A stretch of DNA of 16,243 nucleotides, taken from the NCBI GenBank assembly GCA_029974875.1, contig JARKQP010000389.1, positions 1 through 16,243 of the forward strand. The letters are read 5' to 3'. Position 1 is the stretch's first letter, and each line of letters begins with the position of its first letter. Of this stretch, positions 7,331 through 14,317 are shown in pieces. A program made the translations under genes and the position numbers. This stretch comes from Mobilitalea sp. Lineage in GTDB: Bacteria; Bacillota_A; Clostridia; Lachnospirales; Lachnospiraceae. The notes under the pieces were generated by a model, which worked only from the letters and a program-made list of their open reading frames with translations, was not told where the DNA came from and made no database searches.

Positions 7331-7648
7331 CTACTTCACTCCTTCAAAAATAATATTTATTTTCCTGTAGTAAATCTCCCACTCCTGGAAATATAGCTTT
7401 AGCTGGACCATGCCCTTGTCAGTTATCTTATAATATCTGCGGTTCCTGCCGCCAAACTCCAGATCATAAACCTCCAGGCAGTCTTCCTTCTGCAGCCTGC
7501 GCAGCACCGGATATAAAGTAGATTCCGATACCTCAATCGCCTGTCGGACATCCTGCGTTATCTTATAGCCATAGGTTCCTTCCGGCTCCTTTGAGACAAC
7601 TGCGAGTACGATTGCATCAAGCAATGCTGAACCGGTATTAAACACCAT
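7331..7648 (-). CDS. PadR-family transcriptional regulator
   Basis: A 105-residue winged-helix regulator. The N-terminal domain reads LLDAIVLAVVSKEPEGTYGYKITQDVRQAIEVSESTLYPVLRRLQKEDCLEVYDLEFGGRNRRYYKITDKG, the hallmark of PadR proteins (helix-turn-helix with TLYPxLxRLxxxG-like core). A short C-terminal helix follows for dimerisation. The ATG at 7646-7648 is preceded at eight bases by AAAGGAGAG. An in-frame ATG at 7697-7699 would add 17 residues, but these are encoded by the leader hairpins and are less likely. padR leads the unit padR-DUF1700-DUF4097-pspC and probably represses it through the palindrome in the promoter. The inducing signal is unknown. Confidence 0.93.
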   Translation of the reverse strand: MVFNTGSALLDAIVLAVVSKEPEGTYGYKITQDVRQAIEVSESTLYPVLRRLQKEDCLEVYDLEFGGRNRRYYKITDKGMVQLKLYFQEWEIYYRKINIIFEGVK

Positions 7649-7656
7649 ACAATCAA

Positions 7657-7696
7657 CTCTCCTTTCAAGTTTGGGAAAGGAGAGTTTTTCTCCTTT
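7657..7696 (-). promoter_or_regulatory. Alternative hairpins over the padR ribosome binding site
   Basis: In the leftward RNA the segment CTCTCCTTTC (plus-strand 7675-7684) can pair perfectly over ten bases with GAAAGGAGAG (7657-7666), which is the padR ribosome binding site. The same segment can instead pair with an upstream AAAGGAGA (7689-7696) in an 8-bp hairpin. The two structures exclude each other, so one would block and the other would free padR translation. The pairing is visible in the sequence; the switching role is inferred. Confidence 0.55.
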
Positions 7697-7792
7697 CATA
7701 CCTATACCTTTTCTAGGCGATTGCGATAGTATCTGAGTTTCGCAATTACTACCGCAATACCTTTTCTGATGCAATATTATTTTGTTAACAAT

Positions 7793-7821
7793 ACTATATT
7801 CCATATAATATTATATGTCAA
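7793..7821 (-). promoter_or_regulatory. padR operon promoter with palindromic operator in the spacer
   Basis: Read leftward, a consensus -35 TTGACA (7816-7821) is followed after 17 bases by a -10 TATAGT (7793-7798). A perfect 16-bp palindrome, CATATAATATTATATG (7802-7817), fills nearly all of the spacer and touches the -35. This is an ideal place for a repressor, and PadR is the obvious candidate. The flanking DNA at 7822-7870 is very AT-rich. Confidence 0.75.
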
Positions 7822-8091
7822 TATATATTTTTATTTCTAATTATTTTTTAATAAAATATAGAAATCATAAATATAATTTCGACAAAGTATGTAACTGCCG
7901 CTGCTAACTCTAATATAATAACGATTCTATTCCCGTTTCTTCTTCAAATATTATTCACCACAATAATTCCAGAAGCTAAAGAACCTAAAAGACTTTCCTC
8001 TTAAAATCCATGGGTAATTTCCTCGGTGATACCAAAGCTACACATCGGCATAAGTCCGCCAGATCCGGCCAACCTGCTTAGAACCAGCAAA
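7822..8091. other. Non-coding stretch upstream of the padR promoter
   Basis: AT-rich at 7822-7880, then ordinary sequence. No convincing gene, RNA or repeat is visible up to the palindromic element at 8092. An open frame at 8001-8198 on the minus strand runs from inside that element, has no ribosome binding site and is not credible. Confidence 0.4.
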
Positions 8092-8186
8092 AAGGGTGCT
8101 GTAAAATTAAAAATGTACGGGATATTGCGGATATCAAATGATATTCCCGTAATATCCCGTATAGGCCTCTTTTTTACAACACCCTT
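8092..8186. mobile_element. MITE-like palindromic element, copy B; likely terminator of the copper/two-component operon
   Basis: Terminal inverted repeats AAGGGTGCTGTAAAA (8092-8106) and TTTTACAACACCCTT (8172-8186) differ at one position. An inner arm TACGGGATATT (8116-8126) pairs with AATATCCCGTA (8151-8161), and the stem continues inward with few mismatches to a short AAAT loop. Ends, size and inner layout match copy A at 5185-5284. Read leftward it ends CACCCTTTTTG, so it could terminate transcripts coming from the sensor kinase gene. It encodes no protein. Confidence 0.65.
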
Positions 8187-8269
8187 GCGGTGTTCCATAT
8201 AAAATTATATTAAGCTTTTTGGTTACAAACCTAATTTTAAAATCGGATTCCTATCAGCCCGGATTCCAC

Positions 8270-9661
8270 CTATTCCTTTGGCAGGGTCACCGTAAACCCG
8301 GTTCCCTCCCCCAGGACACTCTGTACGGATACCCTTCCGCCATGCGCTTCTATGATCGCCTTGACAATCGTCAGCCCAATGCCTGCGCCTCCGGTTGCCC
8401 GGTTACGGGATTTATCCGCCCGGTAAAAGCGTTCAAAGATATAGGGAAGCTCCTGCTCCGGGATTCCAATGCCCGTATCCCTGATCTCAAAACCCACCGT
8501 ATCCCTGGTTTCAAAAATATCAAACCGGATTCTTGCCCCATCCTTTGAATACTTGACTGCATTTGAAAGCAAATTAACAACCACCTGCTTTAACCGGTCC
8601 TCATCTGCCAGAAGCTCATAATGCTCTCCCTGTAGCATGATCTCCAGATGCTTATTTTCAAGCTCTGCCCCAAAGCTTTGGATCGTTTTCTCTATAACCA
8701 GATATAAATCCACCCGCTGCTTGTGAAGCTTTAGGTTCCCACCCTCTATTTTAGCCAGACGCTCCAGGTCACCTACCAGCTTTCCAATACGCCTGACCTC
8801 TTCATTACAGCTTTCCAGGCGCTCCGGTGATGCCTCCCAGATCCCTTCCGTCATTGCCTCAAGATAGGACTGGAGAATTGTAATCGGTGTCCGCAGCTCA
8901 TGCGCCACATCCTCTGTCAGCTGCTTCCGCAGCTTCTCCAGGGTCTCTAAGGATACTGCCAGATGATTAATTGACTCCTCCAGCAGTCCCAGCTCCGCTG
9001 CATTACTTTCCTCCGCTAACCGGACACCGTAGTTGCCGTCAGCGATCTGCTTCGTGGCCTCCACAGTTTTAAGGATCGGCCCGCTGATTCTTTTTGCCAA
9101 TACATGTCCCACCAGCACTGCAACAATTAGGGATACCACACCGACACTGAACAATATCCTATTTAAGGAATGGATGAACTGGAAGTCATTCTCGTTTAAG
9201 AAAAAGGGTCCAAAGGCGCTGATGCTGATATGCCCAACTGTCTTACCGTCCTTCACCAGGGGATAGCTCTTCGCCGTAAATTCCCCGTTCAGCTGGGGAT
9301 ATTCAATCTTCATGCGGTTTGCTATCTCATCCATAATTTGATTGCATAATCTCATATCATGGGACTGGGCATCCCATATGATTGCCCCCTGTTTATCGTA
9401 TACCTTTACGATATAGCCCCCGTAAAGTGCATACATTCCCGTTGCATGGACAAAATCCGTATCCCACTTATCTGTGAACTGGGTATATTGCTGGCTGATC
9501 GTGGAGGTTATAATCTGTGCCTCAAGCTCCTGCTGCTTTGATACATAGGAGGTAAACTGCCGGTTAATAAAGATATTGGCAAGCAGGCTGACTACTGCAA
9601 TGGCCAGCAATACTATGACCAGTATTGTGGTAGACAATTGTGTCTTAAGGCTCTGCTTCAA
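8270..9661 (-). CDS. Sensor histidine kinase (two-component system)
   Basis: A 463-residue membrane kinase. It has a first membrane segment (about 11-32), an extracytoplasmic sensor region of about 130 residues, a second membrane segment (about 167-189) and a HAMP linker (190-242). The HisKA domain has H-box DVAHELRTPI with phospho-acceptor His254. The ATPase domain has N-box VVNLLSNAVKYS (Asn363, Asn367), G1 DTGIGIP (395-401), F-box and G2 GGAGIGL (424-430). It would autophosphorylate and pass phosphate to the adjacent response regulator. The start is a TTG (9659-9661) immediately after the regulator stop codon, with GGAGGTGAG before it, so the two are co-translated. Position downstream of copA and a lipoprotein suggests a copper or envelope signal, but no metal motif is obvious in the sensor region. 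Confidence 0.95.
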   Translation of the reverse strand: MKQSLKTQLSTTILVIVLLAIAVVSLLANIFINRQFTSYVSKQQELEAQIITSTISQQYTQFTDKWDTDFVHATGMYALYGGYIVKVYDKQGAIIWDAQSHDMRLCNQIMDEIANRMKIEYPQLNGEFTAKSYPLVKDGKTVGHISISAFGPFFLNENDFQFIHSLNRILFSVGVVSLIVAVLVGHVLAKRISGPILKTVEATKQIADGNYGVRLAEESNAAELGLLEESINHLAVSLETLEKLRKQLTEDVAHELRTPITILQSYLEAMTEGIWEASPERLESCNEEVRRIGKLVGDLERLAKIEGGNLKLHKQRVDLYLVIEKTIQSFGAELENKHLEIMLQGEHYELLADEDRLKQVVVNLLSNAVKYSKDGARIRFDIFETRDTVGFEIRDTGIGIPEQELPYIFERFYRADKSRNRATGGAGIGLTIVKAIIEAHGGRVSVQSVLGEGTGFTVTLPKE

Positions 9662-10357
9662 TTACTCACCTCCAAATTTATAGCCGACCCCATGGATTGT
9701 TTTTACATAGACAGGGTTTCTCGGATCTGTCTCAATTTTCTGCCGCAAATTCTTGATGTGGCTGTCGATGGTTCTGTCAAAGCCCTCAAAGCCCGTACCC
9801 AGGGCTGAGGTAATCAGCTCATCCCTTGTAAAGACCTTATTGGGATATCTGGCCAGAGTCGCCAAAAGCTTAAATTCATTTGGCGTTAATTTCACTTCCT
9901 CCGACTGCTTGAGGATGGTATGGTTCCCAAAATCCACGGTCAGATCCCCCTCCCGGTAGGTTCTTCCCGTCAGGGGCAGGAGGTCATCACTTGACCTGCG
10001 CATTACTGCCTCTATCCTTGCATAGAGCGATTTTAAGCTAAAGGGCTTTGTAATATAATCATCAGCCCCTATGCCAAGTCCCGTAAGCAGATCCGCCTCA
10101 TCTGATTTTGCCGTCAGCATAATAATGGGGACGCGGGATCTTTTGCGCAGCTGGATACACACCTCCTCCCCTGACAGCTCCGGCAGCATGAGGTCAAGCA
10201 AAACCAGGGAAATGTCCTCCCGGTCGAATAATTCCAATGCTTTTTTCCCGTCCATTGCGGCCACCACTAAAAAGCCCTTGCTTTCCAGGAAGGATTTCAC
10301 CACACCCAATATTTTTTCTTCATCTTCAACAACTAATATTTTCTTCCCCTGATTCAT
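9662..10357 (-). CDS. OmpR/PhoB-family response regulator
   Basis: A 231-residue cytoplasmic DNA-binding regulator. The receiver domain (about 6-120) has the acidic pair Glu11/Asp12, phospho-acceptor Asp55 in LVLLDLMLP, Thr82 and Lys104 in DYITKPF. The winged-helix domain (about 130-231) has LTPNEFKLLATLARYPNKVFTRDEL and ends VYVKTIHGVGYKFGGE. It is phosphorylated by the kinase encoded directly downstream. The ATG at 10355-10357 has GGAGGTGGGAG just before it. Only 15 bases separate it from the lipoprotein gene, so all three are one transcript. It probably controls the copper block, which is inferred from position. Confidence 0.96.
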   Translation of the reverse strand: MNQGKKILVVEDEEKILGVVKSFLESKGFLVVAAMDGKKALELFDREDISLVLLDLMLPELSGEEVCIQLRKRSRVPIIMLTAKSDEADLLTGLGIGADDYITKPFSLKSLYARIEAVMRRSSDDLLPLTGRTYREGDLTVDFGNHTILKQSEEVKLTPNEFKLLATLARYPNKVFTRDELITSALGTGFEGFDRTIDSHIKNLRQKIETDPRNPVYVKTIHGVGYKFGGE

Positions 10358-10372
10358 CTCCCACCTCCGGGC

Positions 10373-11068
10373 TTATTTCGATGGTGCGGGCTGCCCATCC
10401 AGATCAAAGGGCTTTAAAAATTTATCTACCTTCATCTCTTTTCCGTTATCATCCATGGTTTCTACCTGGGCAAATACCCAGCCCTCTACCTTGGAGGGAT
10501 CAACACCGGCTTCGAGGAAAATATCCGGGTTCAATACGAATACAATATCCTTGTCATTGGTTTTCATGTCCTTAGCCCATTCAAACATATTGCCACCGGA
10601 TAATTTTACGCCATAATGGTCTAAGGCGGTGTGGTAGCTGATATTGTAACGGTACAGCTTCACGAGCTGCTCATAGGAGCTAAGGGGTGCTGCCTCGCCG
10701 GAATAGGTAATAGCATCGTCTCCCAGCTCGGTTCCCAGGATCAGCTCGTCACCCACCAAAATCCCTTGCGGCAGCTTATCCACATCAAGCCCTGCAGCAA
10801 TAAATGGCTGCGCTTTTACCGCCAGCTGCACGTCATTTGAGGTTGTTTTACTATAATCCTTACTCCAAAGGAAGCTGGCCTCCCCGTCCGGTGCACTTAA
10901 GGCCCACCCTCCAAATTCAGTATCCTCCGTAACCTGGTCTCCCAGAAGATTTACTACCGCATCAAAAGATTTTATGGAGTCATCCCCTATAACGTCCAGC
11001 TTACCACAAGCTGTAAGACCAAGGATTGCAGCGACCGATAGTGCTGATAATAATATTTTTTTAACCAT
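10373..11068 (-). CDS. Lipoprotein of unknown family in the copA/two-component operon
   Basis: A 231-residue lipoprotein. The signal peptide MVKKILLSALSVAAILGLTAC has a clear lipobox (LTAC) with lipidated Cys21, so the mature protein sits on the outer face of the membrane. I do not recognise the mature domain. It is acidic, has Trp in FGGWALSAPDGEASFLW and EGWVFAQVE, and has no Cys beyond the lipidated one. TAGGAGAG precedes the ATG (11066-11068). It lies 81 bases after copA and 15 bases before the response regulator gene. A surface helper or signal-input protein for the sensor kinase is a reasonable guess. Another possibility is an envelope protein simply controlled by the system. Confidence 0.85.
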   Translation of the reverse strand: MVKKILLSALSVAAILGLTACGKLDVIGDDSIKSFDAVVNLLGDQVTEDTEFGGWALSAPDGEASFLWSKDYSKTTSNDVQLAVKAQPFIAAGLDVDKLPQGILVGDELILGTELGDDAITYSGEAAPLSSYEQLVKLYRYNISYHTALDHYGVKLSGGNMFEWAKDMKTNDKDIVFVLNPDIFLEAGVDPSKVEGWVFAQVETMDDNGKEMKVDKFLKPFDLDGQPAPSK

Positions 11069-11149
11069 TAGCGACTCTCCTACTTAAGTTATTTTATATG
11101 GATGCCTCCATGTACCGGAAGAATCCTACCTGCGGGCACCTGTGTTATG

Positions 11150-13612
11150 TTATTTATATGCCTTGAACCTTTTCAGCCGTAATGCGTTGCTCACAACGGA
11201 TACGGAGCTAAAGGCCATGGCAGCAGCTGCAAAGATCGGGTTGAGCAAGGGACCGCCAAACAGATGCAGGATACCTGCAGCAATGGGGATTCCCGCCACA
11301 TTATAGCCAAAAGCCCAGAACAGGTTCTGCTTAATATTACGGATGGTACTTTTACTCAGCTTAATTGCTGTGGGCACGTCCATCAGGTCGCTCCTCATCA
11401 GTACAATATCTGCCGATTCCATAGCTACATCCGTACCAGATCCGATTGCAATGCCAATATCCGCCTGGACCAGCGCCGGTGCATCGTTAATTCCGTCCCC
11501 TACCATGCATACCTTCTTGCCTTCAGCCTGAAGCTTCTTCACTTCATTGGATTTATCCTGGGGCAATACCTCTGCAAGCACCCGGTCAATTCCTACCTGT
11601 CTTGCTATGGCTTCCGCAGTTTTACGGTTATCACCTGTGATCATGGCAACCTCAATGCCCATTTCCTGGAGCTTTTTAATTGCCTTAGCGCTGCTCTCCT
11701 TCACAACGTCAGCTACTGCAATGATACCGGACAGCACATCGTCCATTGCGATATACATAGGTGTCTTGCCTTCCCCTGCTAACCGGTCGGAGGTTTCCCT
11801 GAGGGTCTCCAGGGATATCTGCCGGTCCTCCATCAGTTTTTTATTTCCGATCAGGATCTTCCTATCCTCGATCACGACCTCGATACCATGTCCCGGGATT
11901 GCCTCAAACTGCTGGACCTTCAGCATCTCAAGGCCTTCCTTTTCGGCTCCGCGCACAATCGCTTCACCAAGAGGGTGCTCCGAGCCTTTTTCTCCCGAGG
12001 CGGCAAGCTGCAGCAGCCGTTCACTTTTTACCCCTTTGGCAGGAACAATATCAGTTACCTCCGGCTTGCCCTCTGTAATCGTACCGGTTTTATCAAATAC
12101 AATCGTATTAATCTTATGGGTTGTTTCCAGGGCCTCGCCGCCCTTAATCAGGATCCCGTTCTCTGCCCCCTTACCTGTTCCTACCATAATTGCCGTGGGA
12201 GTTGCAAGCCCCAGGGCACAAGGGCAGGCGATTACCAGTACGGAGATGAAGATGGTCACTGCAAAGGCCAAAGGCTCCCCTGCAACCAGCCAGGCCAAAA
12301 ATGCAAGAAGTGCTATGCTGCATACAATGGGAACAAAATATCCGGAAACAATGTCTGCCATCTGGGCAATGGGAGCCTTGGAGCCCTGGGCATCCTCCAC
12401 CAGCTTAATGATCTGGGCCAAGGCCGTATCACTGCCTACCTTGGTTGCCTGGAACTTGATCATACCATTTTTATTGATGCTGGCCGCATACACCTTATCA
12501 CCTGATTTTTTGTCAACGGGCATACTTTCACCGGTTAGCATCGCCTCATCCACAGAGGTCGTTCCTTCCAGTACAACACCATCCACCGGTATTTTATCAC
12601 CGGGCTTGACCAGTATGATATTTCCGATCTCCACTTCATCGATGGGAACCTCCAGCTCCTTCCCATCCTCTATTACAATTGCGGTCTTCGGAGCCAGGCC
12701 CATGAGCTTTTTAATGGCTTCCGAGGTCTTGCCCTTTGAAACAGCCTCCAGGGATTTACCCAACAGGATCAGGGCTATAATCACACCTGCCGTTTCGTAG
12801 TATAGCCCTTCCACCGCACCAAAGTTGCCATTTGCAATTTGAAATGTATTATATACGCTGTAAATAATAGCTGCCGAGGTACCGATTGCTACCAGGGAAT
12901 CCATGTTAGGGCTCCTTTGGACCAGGGCTTTAAAGCCTACCGTATAGAACCTGTAGCCTGCTATAATAATCGGTATCACCAAAGTGATCTGCAGCAGGGC
13001 AAAGCGCAGGGGGAAAATCATCGGATTAAGTGCCGCCGGTACCGGGAAAGGCCACCAGGACACCATGGGAACCATGGCAAAATATAAGAGGGGCAAGCCA
13101 AAGGCGGATGCCACGATAAATTTTATCCAAAGCGTTCTTATCTCTTTTTCTTTCCTTAGTTTATCCTTGTCAACCGTATTCTTATCAATCTCCAAGGCCT
13201 GGTATCCGGCCTTCTCAATACACTGCTTGATGGCGGAAAGGCGGATTACCTGGGGATCATACTCCACAGTTGCCTTCTCCGTAGCCAGATTAACGGACAC
13301 CTTTGTAACGCCCTCCAGCTTATCAAGGGCTTTCTCCACCCTCTGGGCACAGGCTGCACAGGTCATCCCCCCAATGGGAATGGTTACCTGGTTTGATTTA
13401 CTATCTTCAACAACACCATATCCGGCCTGCTCTACCGCTCCCTTGATGGCTCCCATATCCACTGCTGCCCCATCAAATTCTACCACTAATTTCTCAGTGG
13501 CAAAATTTACGCTGGCATCCATGACCCCTTCCACCTTACCCACTGCCTTTTGCACTCTTGCGGCGCAGGCTGCACAGGTCATTCCGCTTATTTTAACTGT
13601 TTCTTTATTCAT
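11150..13612 (-). CDS. copA: Cu+-exporting P-type ATPase with two HMA domains
   Basis: An 820-residue P1B-type ATPase that moves Cu+ out of the cytoplasm using ATP. Two N-terminal metal-binding domains carry GMTCAACA with Cys13/Cys16 and Cys85/Cys88. The membrane part has the metal-binding CPC motif (Cys463-Pro-Cys465). Tyr770/Asn771 in FGYNVAG and Met799/Ser803 in MAFSSVS match the Cu+ site of the CopA subgroup. Catalytic motifs are TGES (360-363), DKTGT with phosphorylated Asp507, SEHPLG (His546), TGDN and GDGIND. The ATG at 13610-13612 has AGGG upstream. It follows the DUF2318 gene after 139 bases that contain three hairpins. Silver may also be carried. The family call is very strong. Confidence 0.97.
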   Translation of the reverse strand: MNKETVKISGMTCAACAARVQKAVGKVEGVMDASVNFATEKLVVEFDGAAVDMGAIKGAVEQAGYGVVEDSKSNQVTIPIGGMTCAACAQRVEKALDKLEGVTKVSVNLATEKATVEYDPQVIRLSAIKQCIEKAGYQALEIDKNTVDKDKLRKEKEIRTLWIKFIVASAFGLPLLYFAMVPMVSWWPFPVPAALNPMIFPLRFALLQITLVIPIIIAGYRFYTVGFKALVQRSPNMDSLVAIGTSAAIIYSVYNTFQIANGNFGAVEGLYYETAGVIIALILLGKSLEAVSKGKTSEAIKKLMGLAPKTAIVIEDGKELEVPIDEVEIGNIILVKPGDKIPVDGVVLEGTTSVDEAMLTGESMPVDKKSGDKVYAASINKNGMIKFQATKVGSDTALAQIIKLVEDAQGSKAPIAQMADIVSGYFVPIVCSIALLAFLAWLVAGEPLAFAVTIFISVLVIACPCALGLATPTAIMVGTGKGAENGILIKGGEALETTHKINTIVFDKTGTITEGKPEVTDIVPAKGVKSERLLQLAASGEKGSEHPLGEAIVRGAEKEGLEMLKVQQFEAIPGHGIEVVIEDRKILIGNKKLMEDRQISLETLRETSDRLAGEGKTPMYIAMDDVLSGIIAVADVVKESSAKAIKKLQEMGIEVAMITGDNRKTAEAIARQVGIDRVLAEVLPQDKSNEVKKLQAEGKKVCMVGDGINDAPALVQADIGIAIGSGTDVAMESADIVLMRSDLMDVPTAIKLSKSTIRNIKQNLFWAFGYNVAGIPIAAGILHLFGGPLLNPIFAAAAMAFSSVSVVSNALRLKRFKAYK

Positions 13613-13652
13613 GTCCCTTCAACCTCTCTTCCACTATATTTTCACAGTTTAT

Positions 13653-13683
13653 ATTATCGGAACCAAATACATGTTCCGATAAT
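13653..13683. promoter_or_regulatory. Perfect 11-bp hairpin upstream of copA (proximal)
   Basis: ATTATCGGAAC (13653-13663) and GTTCCGATAAT (13673-13683) are perfect inverted repeats around a 9-base spacer, about 40 bases before the copA start. It could be an operator for a dimeric regulator or an RNA stem. No T run follows, so it is not a classical terminator. Confidence 0.6.
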
Positions 13684-13693
13684 CGGGATGTAC

Positions 13694-13712
13694 GGCGCGA
13701 AAAAGCCGCGCC
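13694..13712. promoter_or_regulatory. GC-rich 6-bp hairpin upstream of copA (middle)
   Basis: GGCGCG (13694-13699) pairs with CGCGCC (13707-13712) around a 7-base spacer. It lies between the other two hairpins and has no T run directly after the stem in the leftward direction. Confidence 0.5.
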
Positions 13713-13714
13713 TC

Positions 13715-13745
13715 TTATGAGAAGTTAAAAAACAACTTCTCATAA
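13715..13745. promoter_or_regulatory. Perfect 12-bp hairpin just after the DUF2318 stop codon
   Basis: TTATGAGAAGTT (13715-13726) and AACTTCTCATAA (13734-13745) are perfect inverted repeats with a 7-base A-rich spacer on the plus strand. It begins six bases after the DUF2318 stop. It could slow or partly end transcription, or protect the upstream message end. Confidence 0.6.
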
Positions 13746-13751
13746 CTTATA

Positions 13752-14267
13752 TTACTTCCATTCAGCAAAGATTGTTGTAGCCTGTGCTAATATGTCCTTT
13801 GATATCGTTATTGTATCGTCAGCTACTGTTTTATATTCCTGTGTGATCGGTACCGGATTGCAGCCGCCCCTCGTTACCTCAACATCATCCATCTTAAAAC
13901 GGTTACCACAGTTCTGGCATACAAGTTCATTTCCGTCCGCCTCGTAATAGCCCTTACCTGAATTATAACATACTTGGCAAGTATTGAAAGCAGTACGTAT
14001 CGTACCATCGGAAGCTTTTACCGCAATCACCTCTAAATCAACGCCCTGGATATTGGCCGGATAATAGCTTGGTGTCTCAGTAATATCCTTTGTCTGGATT
14101 ACTATGTCACTATCCTTAACCGCTTTCTTTCTTAATTCGGAATTCTCCCCGGCGCCTGAGGAATCCGGTGTTCTTAAGCTGTAGGCAATGGCAACAAGGG
14201 CAACTGCCGCAACTATTATCATGCCCAGTTTTTTCAGGTCTAATTTTTTGTTTGTATTCTTATTCAT
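13752..14267 (-). CDS. DUF2318-family membrane-anchored Cys-rich protein
   Basis: A 171-residue protein with one N-terminal membrane segment (about 13-30) and an outer domain of the DUF2318 type. The key pattern is FNTCQVC (Cys97, Cys100), LVCQNCGNRF (Cys117, Cys120) and RGGCNPVP (Cys136). DUF2318 proteins are described as Fe-S or metal-binding membrane proteins and are best known beside Ftr1/P19-type iron uptake genes. Here the neighbours are a SafE/cupredoxin protein and copA, so a copper or redox role is more likely, though unproven. AAGGAGATT precedes the ATG (14265-14267). It starts 50 bases after the upstream gene stop. Family call is strong; the bound metal cannot be read from sequence. 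Confidence 0.9.
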   Translation of the reverse strand: MNKNTNKKLDLKKLGMIIVAAVALVAIAYSLRTPDSSGAGENSELRKKAVKDSDIVIQTKDITETPSYYPANIQGVDLEVIAVKASDGTIRTAFNTCQVCYNSGKGYYEADGNELVCQNCGNRFKMDDVEVTRGGCNPVPITQEYKTVADDTITISKDILAQATTIFAEWK

Positions 14268-14317
14268 ACGATTAATCTCCTTTTCGTCCTATTAAAGTTT
14301 ACCTATGGCTTAACCCA

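Noticed and set aside
8001..8198. Minus-strand open frame of 65 codons over the second palindromic element
   Set aside because: It starts beside the MITE-like element, has no ribosome binding site and reads through the inverted repeats, so it is very unlikely to be a gene.
11547..12800. Long plus-strand open frame (417 codons) opposite copA
   Set aside because: It is the antisense shadow of the strongly supported copA gene, with low-complexity Ser/Thr/Pro-rich content and no ribosome binding site.
13694..13712. GC-rich hairpin upstream of copA as an intrinsic terminator
   Set aside because: The T run lies in the loop rather than after the stem in the leftward direction, so it lacks the layout of a terminator.
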